DNA from: Subtercola boreus
Lineage (GTDB): Bacteria > Actinomycetota > Actinomycetes > Actinomycetales > Microbacteriaceae
DNA: 64,000 nt
Direction: 5' to 3'
Assembly: GCF_003399635.1 (NCBI RefSeq)
Contig: NZ_NBXB01000041.1
Location: 123,858-187,857, forward strand
Position 1 is the first letter of the stretch. Each line of letters begins with the position of its first letter. Shown here in pieces: positions 17,416-27,500 of this stretch. The translations under genes and the position numbers were made by a program. The notes under the pieces were generated by a model. That model searched no databases and was not told the DNA's origin. It worked only from the letters and a program-made list of their open reading frames with translations.

Positions 17416-18708
17416 ATGAGCACCCACACCGCAGCCGTTCCGCTGCCCCTCTCCGCCCGCACCGACCGGCGCTCCTGGCTCGCTGTGGTGTCGGTCGCGC
17501 TCGGCTCCTTCGTGCTCGTTCTATCGGAGTTCCTCCCGATCGGCCTGCTGCCCGCCATCGCCGACGACCTCGGCGTGAGCATCGGCACGGCCGGGCTCGT
17601 CGTGGTCGCGACCGGCCTCGCTGCAGCGGTGAGCGCTCCGGTCGTCACCATCCTGACCTCGGGCCTCGACCGGCGCATCGTTCTGATCGCTCTCTCGGCG
17701 CTCCTGGTGCTCGCGGATGTCGCCGGAGCACTCGCGCCGAACTTCACCGTTCTGCTGGCCGCCCGACTGCTGCTCGGAGTGGCCCTCGGCGGATTCTGGG
17801 CCATCGGCGCCGCGGTCGCGTCCCGGCTCGTGCAACCGGGGTCGGTCATCCGCGCCACCTCGTTCATCACCGCCGGGATCTCGGTGGCCACCGTCGTCAG
17901 CCTGCCGCTCGGCGCCCTCGTCTCCTCCCTCGCCAGCTGGCGTGTCGCGTTCGTGATCGGTGCCGTTCTGGCACTGGTCGCTCTCGTCGGGCAGCTCGCG
18001 CTCCTGCCCCGGATCCCTTCGGTACAGCGCGTCGGTCCGTCGACCCTCGTCGCACTGCTGAGGGTGCCGCGGGCCCGGATCGGGTTGATCGGGGCCGCCT
18101 TCGTCTTCGTCGCGCAGTTCGCGGCGTACACCTTCGTGTCCCCGTACCTCGAAGAGCTGGTGAGACTGGATCCCGCCTCGATCACGCTCGCCCTGCTCGT
18201 GTTCGGTGTCGCAGGTGTCGCCGGCAACTTCATCGCCGGCTTCGCCCTCGACCGCAGCATCACCGCGACGGTCGTGGGTGCCATGGCGATCGCGGCCGTC
18301 GCCATCCTGCTGCTGCCTGTCGTGGCCGGCACCGCCGTGGGAGCGCTCGTTCTGCTCGCCCTCTGGGGCCTGGTCTGGGGTGGCCTTCCGCTCGCGCTGC
18401 AGACGTGGGTGATCAACGCAGCCCCCGCCGCAGCAGAAGGCGGCCTGGCACTGTTCGTCACGACCATCCAGATCTCCATCGCCGCTGGATCGACGCTCGG
18501 CGCCGTCGCCGTGAGCACCGGCGGCCTCGCGTTCGACTTCTGGCTGGCGGGCGGGATAGCGGCGGTCGGTGCCGTGACCGTGCTGGCGCTCGGGGTGCGC
18601 GGGGTTCAAGGGATTCGCGGAGTTCGCGGAGCCTCCGCCGAACCGATCACCGTGAAAGCCAACCCCTGCGAGGCGCTCCCGGGTTCATCCGCCATGCAGC
18701 CCTGCTGA
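17416..18708 (+). CDS. MFS transporter, DHA1 family (AraJ/NepI-like)
   Basis: The 430-residue protein has 12 predicted helices. Helix 1 reads VALGSFVLVLSEFLPIGLLPAIADDLGVS, the pattern of sugar- or nucleoside-efflux DHA1 members (EF-P-G-LLP). LLLGVALGGFWAIGAAVA (motif C region) and the central loop separate two six-helix halves. Substrates in this group include purine ribonucleosides, arabinose and drugs; none can be assigned here. It is divergent from the 5'-nucleotidase gene, with a 183-base shared promoter region. The C-terminus has repetitive Gly-Val-Arg (GVRGVQGIRGVRG). No ribosome binding site is obvious. Confidence 0.87.
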   Translation: MSTHTAAVPLPLSARTDRRSWLAVVSVALGSFVLVLSEFLPIGLLPAIADDLGVSIGTAGLVVVATGLAAAVSAPVVTILTSGLDRRIVLIALSALLVLADVAGALAPNFTVLLAARLLLGVALGGFWAIGAAVASRLVQPGSVIRATSFITAGISVATVVSLPLGALVSSLASWRVAFVIGAVLALVALVGQLALLPRIPSVQRVGPSTLVALLRVPRARIGLIGAAFVFVAQFAAYTFVSPYLEELVRLDPASITLALLVFGVAGVAGNFIAGFALDRSITATVVGAMAIAAVAILLLPVVAGTAVGALVLLALWGLVWGGLPLALQTWVINAAPAAAEGGLALFVTTIQISIAAGSTLGAVAVSTGGLAFDFWLAGGIAAVGAVTVLALGVRGVQGIRGVRGASAEPITVKANPCEALPGSSAMQPC

Positions 18709-18769
18709 GCGCCACGCTCCGGATGCCCGGCAGCACCCGCTCGCCCGGGCGCCGGCCTCTCGCTGGGGC

Positions 18770-18775
18770 AATAAT
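18770..18775 (+). promoter_or_regulatory. Probable -10 element for a leaderless TMEM175-like mRNA
   Basis: AATAAT ends six bases before the ATG at 18782, so transcription would start at or next to the first codon base. No ribosome binding site is present, consistent with leaderless translation. Confidence 0.5.
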
Positions 18776-18781
18776 GGGCCC

Positions 18782-19504
18782 ATGGTGTTCACCCGTGGAT
18801 ATGACCGGCTCGTCAATCTGAGCGATGCGGTGATCGCGATCGCCGTGACGCTGCTGATCCTCCCTCTGGTCGACAAGGCCGGCAGCATCGGCGAGACCTC
18901 CCCGGGCGATTTCCTCGGCGAGAACATCGGGCCCCTCCTACTGTTCGGGCTCAGCTTCGTCGTGATCGCCAGGTTCTGGCTGCTGCACCACCAGATCTAC
19001 CGGGTCATCGACGGCTACACCCTGCCGCTCGTCTGGGTCAACTTCGCCTGGTTGCTCTCCATCGTCTTCCTGCCGTTTCCCACGGAACTCCTCGGCCAGG
19101 GCGACCATGTCAGCACGGTGGCGGGGGCCCTCTACATCGGCACGATGCTCGTGACCTCGGTGACCGGGCTCGTGCAGCTCGTGATGATCACGCGGAGGCC
19201 GGAGATGCAGCTCGAGTCGGTGCGCGGAACCCTCCGCCTCACCCCGGCCGTCGTCGCGACCTGCGCCATGGCGGCGGCGTTCGCGCTCTCGTTCCTCCCC
19301 CAGATCGGGCTCTACTCGCTGCTGCTCCTTCTCGCCTCGGGCTTCGTGGAGGGCCAGATCGGCCGGCGTCAGAAGGCTCGCGCGACCGCCGCGACCGCCG
19401 CGACCCCCGCCGCGGCCGCTGCCCCGACCCCGGGGGCCTCCGCCGCCGCGGCCGCCGAGCCCACCGCCACCTCCGCGACTTCCGCCACCTCCGACCACCC
19501 GTAA
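18782..19504 (+). CDS. TMEM175-family (DUF1211) potassium channel-like protein
   Basis: The 240-residue protein has about six helices. The opening RGYDRLVNLSDAVIAIAVTLLILPL matches the family signature (R-x(4)-FSDAV-AIA-TLL), where Asn replaces the usual Phe. Bacterial members are tetrameric potassium-selective channels in the cytoplasmic membrane. FWLLHHQIYRVID at about 62-75 is also family-typical. The last 45 residues are Ala/Thr/Pro-rich and likely disordered. The stop codon overlaps the first bases of an intergenic palindrome. Confidence 0.88.
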   Translation: MVFTRGYDRLVNLSDAVIAIAVTLLILPLVDKAGSIGETSPGDFLGENIGPLLLFGLSFVVIARFWLLHHQIYRVIDGYTLPLVWVNFAWLLSIVFLPFPTELLGQGDHVSTVAGALYIGTMLVTSVTGLVQLVMITRRPEMQLESVRGTLRLTPAVVATCAMAAAFALSFLPQIGLYSLLLLLASGFVEGQIGRRQKARATAATAATPAAAAAPTPGASAAAAAEPTATSATSATSDHP

Positions 19505-19570
19505 TTCAGGAGGAACGGCCCGCTATCGATGTGTCAGGCACGGCGGCCCGATCATCCTGAATACGTGCAC
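19502..19570. repeat. Intergenic palindrome, TTCAGGA family (copy 2)
   Basis: ATTCAGGA at 19504-19511 and TCCTGAAT at 19555-19562, followed by ACGTGC, bracket a GC-rich interior. The left side GTAATTCAGGAGG and right side CCTGAATACGTGC nearly match the copy at 57121-57187. It begins in the stop codon of the TMEM175-like gene. Confidence 0.75.
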
Positions 19571-19623
19571 GCCCGAGTGGGCCAGCACGCACACGATCGG
19601 GCACCGGCACGCCTCAACGCAGA

Positions 19624-19670
19624 AACGGGCCCCGGATGCCCCACCGAGGTGGAAGCATCCGGAGCCCGTT
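19624..19670 (-). terminator. Terminator-like hairpin after the DEAD-box helicase gene
   Basis: AACGGGCCCCGGATGC (19624-19639) pairs with GCATCCGGAGCCCGTT (19655-19670) with one mismatch in 16 bases. It lies about 50 bases downstream of the helicase stop, on the way to the convergent TMEM175-like gene, and may work in both directions. Confidence 0.65.
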
Positions 19671-19720
19671 CCTGTCAAGCCTGCTGTGGCCCGTTGTGCG
19701 AAATGGTGCTGCGGTGAGAC

Positions 19721-22144
19721 CTACGCGTGCGCGCTCTGCAGGTCGTCGATCAGGCGGTCGCCGGGAGCCGCCGGAACCATGGTCGCCTCGATGTCGGCGC
19801 GCTCGAGGAGCTCGTCCATGCGGCGGCGACGCGACTTCGAGATGAGCGTCACGACGGTGCCCTGCTTGCCCGCGCGGCCCGTGCGGCCCGAACGGTGCAG
19901 GTAGGTCTTGTACTCGTCAGGAGCATCGGCCTGGATGACCAGGTTGATGTCGTCGACGTGGATGCCGCGGGCTGCGACGTCCGTCGCCACGAGCACGTTG
20001 ACCCGGCCGCTGGTGAGCAGCTGGAGGTTCCGCGTGCGGCGCGACTGGTTGAGGTCGCCGTGCAGCGACGTGGACGGGATGCCCGCGTCGTCCAGCTGGT
20101 CGGCGAGCTCTTCGGCGAACGCACGGGTGCGGGCGAAGATCAGCGTCTTGCCCTCGCCGCTCGCGAGCTGCTCGATGATGGCACGCTTGTCGCGCTGCTC
20201 GATCAGCAGGACGCGGTGGTCGATCGTCGAGGAGGCCTGGTCTTCACCGGCGACTTCGTGAACGGCCGGCTCGACGAGGAACTCATTGACGAGCTGGGCG
20301 ACACCCTTGTCGAGGGTGGCCGAGAAGAGCAGCTTCTGGCTCTTCGGCGCGGTCTGGCGGAGGATCCGCTGCACCGGCTCGAGGAACCCGAGGTCGCACA
20401 TGTGGTCGGCCTCGTCGAGAACGACGATCTTGACCTGCGAGATGTCGAGGCGGCCCTGTTCGATGAGGTCCTCGAGGCGACCGGGGGTCGCGATGATGAT
20501 GTCGGTGCCGCGCTGCAACGCCGAGACCTGCTTGAACTGGGGCACGCCGCCGAAGATCGGGGTGGTGAACAGGCCGACCGAGCGGGCGATGGGCTGCACG
20601 GTGCGGTCGATCTGCATCGCGAGCTCACGCGTCGGGGCCAGGATGAGGGCGCGCGGGAGGCGACCGGGCTTCCGGCCCTTGGCTCCCTCGTTCTCCATCA
20701 GGCGCTCAACGAGCGGTGCACCGAAGGCGATGGTCTTGCCGGAGCCGGTCTTGCCGCGGCCGAGAACATCCTTGCCGGCGAGAACGTCGGGGATGGTCGC
20801 TGCCTGGATCGGGAACGGGCTCGGAGCACCCATCGACGCGAGCTGGCGCTGGATGTTGTCACCGAGGCCGAGGTCGCCGAACGTCTTGTCGACGACGTCG
20901 CTGGCGGTGGTCACTTCGGCTTCGAGGCGCTCGAGCACGACGTCGTCGCCGGCTCCGAAGCGGCCCGCTGCGGCGGTTCCTGCTCCGTCGCTGTAGCCGG
21001 TGTTCTCGCGCTTCGGGTAGAAGTCGCTGCCACGCGCGGCGCGGTCGGTGTTGGAGTCGCGGCGGTCCTCGAACGAACGCGCGGGGCGGTCGCTGTAGGC
21101 CGGGCGCTCGGTGTGGGCCGGGCGGTCGCTGTAGCTCGGACGCTCCGTGCGGGCCGGGCGCTCAGAGCGCTCGGGACGGTCACCGTAGGTGGGGCGCTCG
21201 GGGCGGCCGGCACGCTCGGTGTAGCTCGGGCGCTCGCTCCGCTCCGGGCGGTCGCCGTACGAGGGACGGCCGGTGGATGCACCGCGGTCACCGTAGCTCG
21301 GACGCTCGGTGCGTGCACCGCGGTCGGGGCGGTCGCCATACGAGGGACGCTCGGTGCGTGCACCGCGGTCACCGTACGCGGGGCGCTCGGTCCGGGCCGG
21401 GCGATCACCGTACGAGGGACGGCCGGCGGATGCTCCGCGGTCGCCGTAGCTCGGACGCTCGCTGCGGCCGGCACCGGAGGCGTTGCGGTCACCGTACGAC
21501 GAGCGATCGCTGCGCTCCGGACGGTCGCCGTACGAGGGACGGCCGGCGGATGCTCCGCGGTCGCCGTAGCTCGGACGCTCGGTGCGCGCACCACGGTCGG
21601 GACGGTCACCGTACGAGGGACGGTCGCTCCGGCCGGCACCCGACGCGTTGCGGTCCCCGTAGGAGGGGCGGTCGTTGCTCCGCGCGGGGCGGTCGCCGTA
21701 CGACGGACGCTCGGAACGGCCGGCGCCAGAGGCGTTGCGGTCACCGTAGCTCGGGCGCTCGGTGCGCGCGCCGCGGTCGGGACGGTCTCCGTACGACGGG
21801 CGGTCGCTACGGCCGGCACCGGACGAATTGCGGTCGCCGTAGGAGGGGCGACCCGTCGAGGCGCCACGGTCGGGGCGGTCGCCGTACGAGGGGCGGGATC
21901 CGCGGTCGCTGTAGTTCGACTCGCGGCTCGGGGTTGCAGCGCGGGGCTCCCAGTTGGGGCGCTCGGCGCGGTTCGTGGGGGCGGCGCCGCGGGCGGCGCG
22001 CTCGTCGGGGCTCCAGCGTGCCTTCTTGGACGCTCCCGCGTCAGCGCTCTGGTGGCCGCGGTGGCCGGCACTCCGCGCTCCGGGAGCGCTCTTCGGGCCG
22101 AACTTGTTGCCGCCGGTGGAGGATTTTTTCGAGTAATCGGGCAT
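19721..22144 (-). CDS. DEAD-box RNA helicase with long repetitive N-terminal region
   Basis: The 807-residue protein carries a full DEAD-box core from about residue 421: Q-motif Phe and PIQAAT, Walker A GRGKTGSGKT (462-471), APTRELA, VLDEADHM (575-582), FSATL and the motif VI HRSGRTGRAG. Such proteins unwind RNA in ribosome assembly, mRNA decay and cold adaptation. Residues 76-357 are dominated by variants of RPSYGDR joined by short spacers such as NASGAGRSD and PDRGARTE. This makes a Tyr/Gly/Arg-rich disordered region like those that bind RNA or condense. The core is followed by only a short tail, so the disordered part is N-terminal instead of C-terminal as is more usual. A GGAAAG site precedes the ATG. 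Confidence 0.95.
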   Translation of the reverse strand: MPDYSKKSSTGGNKFGPKSAPGARSAGHRGHQSADAGASKKARWSPDERAARGAAPTNRAERPNWEPRAATPSRESNYSDRGSRPSYGDRPDRGASTGRPSYGDRNSSGAGRSDRPSYGDRPDRGARTERPSYGDRNASGAGRSERPSYGDRPARSNDRPSYGDRNASGAGRSDRPSYGDRPDRGARTERPSYGDRGASAGRPSYGDRPERSDRSSYGDRNASGAGRSERPSYGDRGASAGRPSYGDRPARTERPAYGDRGARTERPSYGDRPDRGARTERPSYGDRGASTGRPSYGDRPERSERPSYTERAGRPERPTYGDRPERSERPARTERPSYSDRPAHTERPAYSDRPARSFEDRRDSNTDRAARGSDFYPKRENTGYSDGAGTAAAGRFGAGDDVVLERLEAEVTTASDVVDKTFGDLGLGDNIQRQLASMGAPSPFPIQAATIPDVLAGKDVLGRGKTGSGKTIAFGAPLVERLMENEGAKGRKPGRLPRALILAPTRELAMQIDRTVQPIARSVGLFTTPIFGGVPQFKQVSALQRGTDIIIATPGRLEDLIEQGRLDISQVKIVVLDEADHMCDLGFLEPVQRILRQTAPKSQKLLFSATLDKGVAQLVNEFLVEPAVHEVAGEDQASSTIDHRVLLIEQRDKRAIIEQLASGEGKTLIFARTRAFAEELADQLDDAGIPSTSLHGDLNQSRRTRNLQLLTSGRVNVLVATDVAARGIHVDDINLVIQADAPDEYKTYLHRSGRTGRAGKQGTVVTLISKSRRRRMDELLERADIEATMVPAAPGDRLIDDLQSAHA
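21074..21919 (-). repeat. Coding tandem repeat region of the DEAD-box helicase
   Basis: About 280 codons encode close to thirty RP(S/A/T)Y(G/S)DR motifs with alternating spacers of 4-9 residues. The spacers recur in blocks such as NASGAGRSDRPSYGD and GARTERPSYGDR. Near-identical DNA blocks make the copy number prone to change by slippage or recombination. Confidence 0.9.
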
Positions 22145-22484
22145 GATGCTTTCCGGGTTGTTTCATTTGCATGGCAAAGCGGTCAATACATTTGCGATTG
22201 ACTTTTGCTGAACCCGGGCAGTCTTTGGCCGGGGCCGTTTCACATACGTGATTGTTCCCGCCCCGCGCCTTCACACCCGTGCACACGTTCGTGCGGTGTT
22301 GTTGCGCTTGTGCACTCTTTGCACGACGCATCCATATTGCGTCGCACCCATCGCACGAAACGAGAAACCGGCCCACCTGACTTACAAACCCATCCGCGCG
22401 CAACGCGCGGTGTCAAGAGCCGACCTGCACACATTACACGGTCGGCCCCCGATTGTCACGAACCGCCGGTTCCGCGCGTCCGCA
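22145..22484. other. 340-base intergenic region upstream of the helicase
   Basis: No gene is seen. It is less GC-rich than its surroundings. It contains a perfect hairpin CCGCGCG-CAA-CGCGCGG (22394-22410), a possible terminator for the YhgE/Pip transcript, and a second hairpin CGACGCA-N7-TGCGTCG (22324-22344). The remainder is probably the promoter and a long 5' leader of the helicase mRNA, as is common for cold-induced DEAD-box genes; that role is inferred. Confidence 0.45.
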
Positions 22485-24509
22485 TCAGGTCGCGAGCCCG
22501 GGCCGCGAAGTGCCGGAGGCGCCAGACGCTCCGGCGGCCGCCTGCCCGGCGTGCTCGGTCTGCCGCGCCGCGCGCCGCGAGCCGGTCTCCCGCGCCGGCG
22601 ACCCCACGAGCAGCCAGCCGGTGCGTTCGGGCCGACGCCGCCGGGCGAGTGCGGCTCCCGCGAACAGCAGGCTGAGCAGCAGCAGGATGGCAAGGACGGC
22701 GACGCTCCCCCATACCGTTCCTGCAGAACCACCTGCCAGGATGCCCTGCATGCCCGAGACGGCATACGCCATCGGGGAGATGCTGCTGATGAACTGGAAC
22801 GGCCCCGACAGGATCTCTACCGGATAGATGCCGGCCGTCGTCGCAAGCTGCACAGCGAACAGAATGAGCGAGATGACCGAGCCGACCCGGCCGAACGCCG
22901 ACCGCAGGAGCTGGTGGAACGCCGTGAAGGCGAGTGCGACCAGCAACGCGAATCCGAGCGTCGCGGGCAATGAGGACCACGGAGCATCGAGGCTGAACTG
23001 CAGGTAGGCCACAACAACCACAGCCTGGAGCGCCGCGAAGAGCGACGCCCGGCCGAAGATGCGCAGCACGAGCCGGCCCGTCGAGGCCGAGCTCGCCAGC
23101 AGCGACATCCGAAGCGGGCGGAGCAGCAGGAAGATCGCGAGAGCCCCGATCCAGAGCCCGGCGGGAACGATCAGGATGGCGATGACGCTGCCGATCCCGC
23201 CCTGGCTGTTCAGAGTCGTCACGTTCACCGCGATCGGGTCGGCCGCGACCTTGGCGGAGGTCGACGGATCGGTCGCGGCGCTCTTGGTGAGCGCATCCGC
23301 CCCCGATTGGAGCCCCGAGGCGAGCGTGGTGGCGCCGGTGGCGAGCTGGCCGGCACCCGCGGCGGACTGCTGCGCTCCCGTGGCGAGCTGCGCGGCACCG
23401 TCGGAGAGCTGGGAGGCGCCGTCACGCAGCTGGCCGGAGCCGGAGGAGAGCTGGGAGGCGCCGGAGTCGAGCTGTGAGATGCCGCCCTGCAGGGCATCCA
23501 GACCCGACGACGTCTGCGCTGCGAGCGTCGACCCTCCCGATGCGGCCTGGCTGAGCCCGCCGGAGAGCTTCGCGTAGGTGCCGAGCAGCTGTGCCTTTTG
23601 AGCGGCGTCGAGGGTCGGGTTCGAGCTGATCGCAAAGTCGAGCCCGGACTTCAGAGAGCTGAACCCGCCCGCGAGGGTCGAGACACCGTCGGTGTAGGTA
23701 CTGACACCGGCGGAGAGCTGTGAGAGCTGGCCTGCCTGATCGTCGAGCGTCGAGACACCTCCGGCGAGCGAGTCGACCCCACCGGTGTACTGGCTGATTC
23801 CCGAGCTGAGCGTCGAGGCGCCGGATGCCGCACCCGACGCTCCCGTCGCGAGCTGGTTCAGCCCGTCGGTGAGACTCGAGGCCCCTGTGCCGAGCTGCGT
23901 GGCGCCGTTCGCAGCGGTCGAGAGCTGGGTGCCGACCGTTCCGAGCCCGGAATAGACCCCGGTCAGCACCTGCGCGGTGATCGTCTGGCCGAAGCCGGCC
24001 TTCAGAGCGGAACCGACTGTGCTCGCGACCACGCCCGCGAGGTAGCCGTGCGAGTCGTCAGTCTGAATGTCGATCGATCCCTGTGCGGGAGCGGGCGTGC
24101 CGAGCGTGTTGATCTGGGCCGAGAAGTTCTCGGGGATGGTCAGCACCGCGTAGTACGTGCCGTCGGCCAGGCCCTTGGCGGCGTCTGCGGTGTTGGTCAC
24201 GTTCCAGTCGAAACCGGTCTGGTCGGGTCCGGTGAGAGCGGTGACCAGGCCGCGGCCCGCATAGACCGTGGACTGCGTGCCGTCGGCCGCGGTCGTCGTG
24301 AGCAGTTTGTCGTTGTTGACCACCGCCGCCGGCACCTTGTTCAGGTTGTCGGAGACGTTCGAGAACGCGCCAGAGAAGAGCGCGTTGGCCGCGAGCGGGA
24401 TCACGATGACGGCGATGGCTGCAACGGCGAACCACCACCTGCTGCGGCGTCGATGGGAGCGCACGGGTGCTGCCTCTTCGGCGGGGGCGGCAGTGTTCTG
24501 GATGCTCAT
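22485..24509 (-). CDS. YhgE/Pip-domain membrane protein
   Basis: The 674-residue protein has one N-terminal helix (WWFAVAAIAVIVIPLAANAL), then the YhgE domain (VPAAVVNNDKLL, ADGTYYAVLTIPENFSAQI). A long extracytoplasmic region of heptad-like repeats (LSSGISQYTGG, LDSGASQLSSGSGQLRDGASQLSDGAAQLATG) follows at about residues 200-400. Five or six C-terminal helices finish the protein, with a segment resembling ABC-2 permeases. This is the architecture of YhgE/Pip (phage infection protein) family members, often paired with MMPL exporters. It overlaps the MMPL gene stop by four bases and belongs to the tetR-MMPL-yhgE operon. The function is probably export or envelope assembly; the substrate is unknown. 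Confidence 0.85.
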   Translation of the reverse strand: MSIQNTAAPAEEAAPVRSHRRRSRWWFAVAAIAVIVIPLAANALFSGAFSNVSDNLNKVPAAVVNNDKLLTTTAADGTQSTVYAGRGLVTALTGPDQTGFDWNVTNTADAAKGLADGTYYAVLTIPENFSAQINTLGTPAPAQGSIDIQTDDSHGYLAGVVASTVGSALKAGFGQTITAQVLTGVYSGLGTVGTQLSTAANGATQLGTGASSLTDGLNQLATGASGAASGASTLSSGISQYTGGVDSLAGGVSTLDDQAGQLSQLSAGVSTYTDGVSTLAGGFSSLKSGLDFAISSNPTLDAAQKAQLLGTYAKLSGGLSQAASGGSTLAAQTSSGLDALQGGISQLDSGASQLSSGSGQLRDGASQLSDGAAQLATGAQQSAAGAGQLATGATTLASGLQSGADALTKSAATDPSTSAKVAADPIAVNVTTLNSQGGIGSVIAILIVPAGLWIGALAIFLLLRPLRMSLLASSASTGRLVLRIFGRASLFAALQAVVVVAYLQFSLDAPWSSLPATLGFALLVALAFTAFHQLLRSAFGRVGSVISLILFAVQLATTAGIYPVEILSGPFQFISSISPMAYAVSGMQGILAGGSAGTVWGSVAVLAILLLLSLLFAGAALARRRRPERTGWLLVGSPARETGSRRAARQTEHAGQAAAGASGASGTSRPGLAT

Positions 24510-27500
24510 CGGAGGATCCCTTCATGACGGGCGGGAGTGGAGAGTTCGAGGGTGACCAGCGGCCGGGCGGATGCGGGCGCGGATGCGGATGCGGATGCGG
24601 CGACCGAACCCGCTGCTGCCTGCCGCGCCACACCGAACACCGGCACCGTGGGAAGACCGAGCACGAGCGTCATGCCGGCGGGCACAAGGTCGGCCAGGGC
24701 ATTCACGAAGTCGCTCGTGTCCGCCAGCGGCGACCCCGCATCGCCCGTGTCGAGCACCAGCAGCGCGCCGCCGTCGGCGAGACCCAGGGCGGTGAGCACC
24801 AGCGCCGTCGCGAGCGGCGTGAGCGAACCGAGGGCGGTCTCGGCCGAGAGCGGCGGCTCGCCGGGGAACCGCGAGAGCGCCCTGTCGATGTCGGCGACAC
24901 GGTGGTCGACCTCGGACGCCGAAGCTCCCCGCCGGAACAGCGGCCGGGCGTAACGGAGGCGATCGCGCAGCGCCGAGCCGACGGAGCTCGAGACATCCGT
25001 GCGCCCCGAGGCGAGATCGACGAGGGTCACGCACCGGCTGAGGGCGCCGGCCTCGGAGGGCACGGTGAACCCGAGCACCTGCAGCTCGCCCGACTCGGGG
25101 TGAAGGCGCCCCGCGAGGGTGGCGCCGACCAGGCGACGCGACGTGGTGTCGCCGGAGATCACCAGGACTGCCCCCTCGGTGAGCGAGAGATCGATCGTGT
25201 TCTCGACTCCGCCGATGCGCAGGTCTTCGGCAGAGATGATGTCGTCCGTGTGACGAGAGGCCCAGGCCGCACTCGCGATGTGTTCGCGGAGACCCTCGCC
25301 CTCGACATCCACATTCGGCAGGATGCGCGACAGCGACCGGGGCAGTTTCCAGGCCGTGGCGCCGAGCAGCGTCATCACCGCGGGCACCAGCGTCATGCGC
25401 ACGAGGAACGCGTCGACGAACACCCCGACGGCGAGTGCGAGCGCGATCTGCTTGATCGCCCCTGTGCCTTCGGGCACGAAGGCGAAGAACACGAAGAACA
25501 TGATGAGCGCGGCGGCCGTAACCACCCGCGCACCCTGCACGAAGCCGACCCGGATGGCGCGGCGGGCGTCTTTCGTCTTCACGAACTCCTCCCGCATGCC
25601 TGAGACGAGGAACACCTCATAGTCCATGGCGAGCCCGAAGAGGATGGCCATCAGCAGAATGGGCAAAAAGCTGATGAGCGGGCCGGTGGTCGCGATGTTC
25701 AACAGATCGGCACCCCAGCCCCACTGGAAGACGGCGACGGTCACCCCAAAGCTCGCACCCACAGAGAAGAGGAAACCGACGGCCGCCTTGATCGGCACCG
25801 CGATCGACCGGAACACCATGGCCAGCAGCACGATCGAGAGACCGACGACCAGGATGCCGAACGGCAGCAGGGCGGCGGTGAGCAGGTCGGAGATGTCGAC
25901 GGCGACGGCCGTCTGCCCGGTCACGGCGATCGGTGTGCCGAGATCGGCCGTGATCGTGTCGTTCACCGCCCGAAGGTCGTGCACGAGCGTCTTGGTCTCG
26001 GGCGAGTCGGGCGCGGTCGTGGGAATGACCTGGAAGATCGCGGTGTCGACGGTGGGGTCGGGGATGCCCTGGCCGACGACCGCGACCCCGGGAACGGTGC
26101 GCAGCTCATCACCGATCTTGGTGAGCACGCCCTGTATGTCGGTGGACTGCGTGATGTCGGCGACGACGATGAGCGGGCCGTTGAAACCGGGGCCGAAGCC
26201 CTCGGCGAGCAGGTCGTAGGCCTGGCGGTTCGTCGTGTCGGCGGGCTGCTGCCCGGAGGTCGGCAGGTTCAGGTCGAGGCTGAATGCGGGTATGGCGGCA
26301 ACACCGACGAGCCCGCACACCGCGATGATGAACACGATCGGCGCCTTCATCACCAGGCCGACCCAGCGGGCACCCATCGAACGCGAGACCGGCTTCGTTC
26401 CGGATTTCGCTCGGGCGGCATGAGCTCCGGCGTGCACGGGAGAATTGCCGTCGACCACGTCGACCTCAGCTGCGGCGTGCGAATGCGCGTGGGCATCCGG
26501 GGCACCCGCACCCAGACCTGCGATCGTGACCGGCTCGTCGTGCTCCAGTGCCGCAAGCGCACGGCGTTCGACCCGGGAGCCGCGCTTGGGCCGCAGCCGG
26601 TTCTTCGCGAGCCCCATGATGGCCGGCAGGAGGGTCGCCGCGATACAGACCGAGATGAACACGGCGAAGGCGGCGGCGACACCCATGACGCTGAGGAAGG
26701 GGATGCCGACGACCAGCAGCCCGAGCAGGGCGATGATCACCGTCGTACCCGCGAAGACGACAGCACTGCCCGCGGTCGCGACCGCCTGCGCGGCCGACTC
26801 CTCGGGCTCCTGGCCCTGGGCGAGCTGCGTTCGATGCCGCGAGAGGATGAACAGGGCGTAGTCGATACCGACCGCGAGTCCGATCATCACCGCGAGCAGC
26901 GGCGCGGTGCTCGAGATGGAGGCGAAGGCCGTCGAGGCGGTGACAGCACCGATGGAGATGCCGACGCCGATGATCGCGGAGAGCAGGGGCAGGCCCGCGG
27001 CGAGCAGCGAGCCGAAGGTGATGAACAGCACGACGGCGGCGAAGAGCACGCCGAGTCCCTCAGACGGCGAGATGCCGACGGTGTTGTCCTGGAAGACCTG
27101 GCCGCCGAACTCGACCCGGATGCCCGCGTCGGCCGCCAGCGAGCGGGTGGCCTGCACGGCGTCCGTCGTCGATGCCGGGATGTCGATCGTCGGTCCGTCG
27201 AACGACACGGAGGCGTAGGCGATGGTCTTGTCCGACGAGATCGCATTGGTGGCGTACTCGGAGTAGGGCGTGACCACCGAGCTGACGTGCGGGATCTTCG
27301 CGAGCGCATCCGTGACCGCGGTGATCGACGCCTGGTCGGCCGGGTCGGTGACCGTCTGACCCGCCGGAACCTGGAACACGACCTGCGCGCTCGACCCGGC
27401 GACCGCGGGGAACACAGCGTCGAGCTTGTCGAGCGTCTGCTGCGACTCAGTGCCGGGGATGCTGAACCCCTCGTCGTAGCTGCCGCCGAGAGCGGAACCA

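Noticed and set aside
17233..17427. N-terminal 65-residue extension of the 5'-nucleotidase
   Set aside because: The signal peptide and GAAGGAG-GTG start at 17232 show that the upstream frame is the divergent promoter region.
21074..21919. Regular DNA repeats that could suggest a CRISPR array
   Set aside because: The repeats are in frame inside a helicase gene with coding codon bias and variable unit length; spacers are also repeats.
19727..22201. 824-codon frame antisense to the DEAD-box helicase
   Set aside because: The repetitive valine/glycine/arginine sequence is simply the complement of the RPSYGDR repeats.
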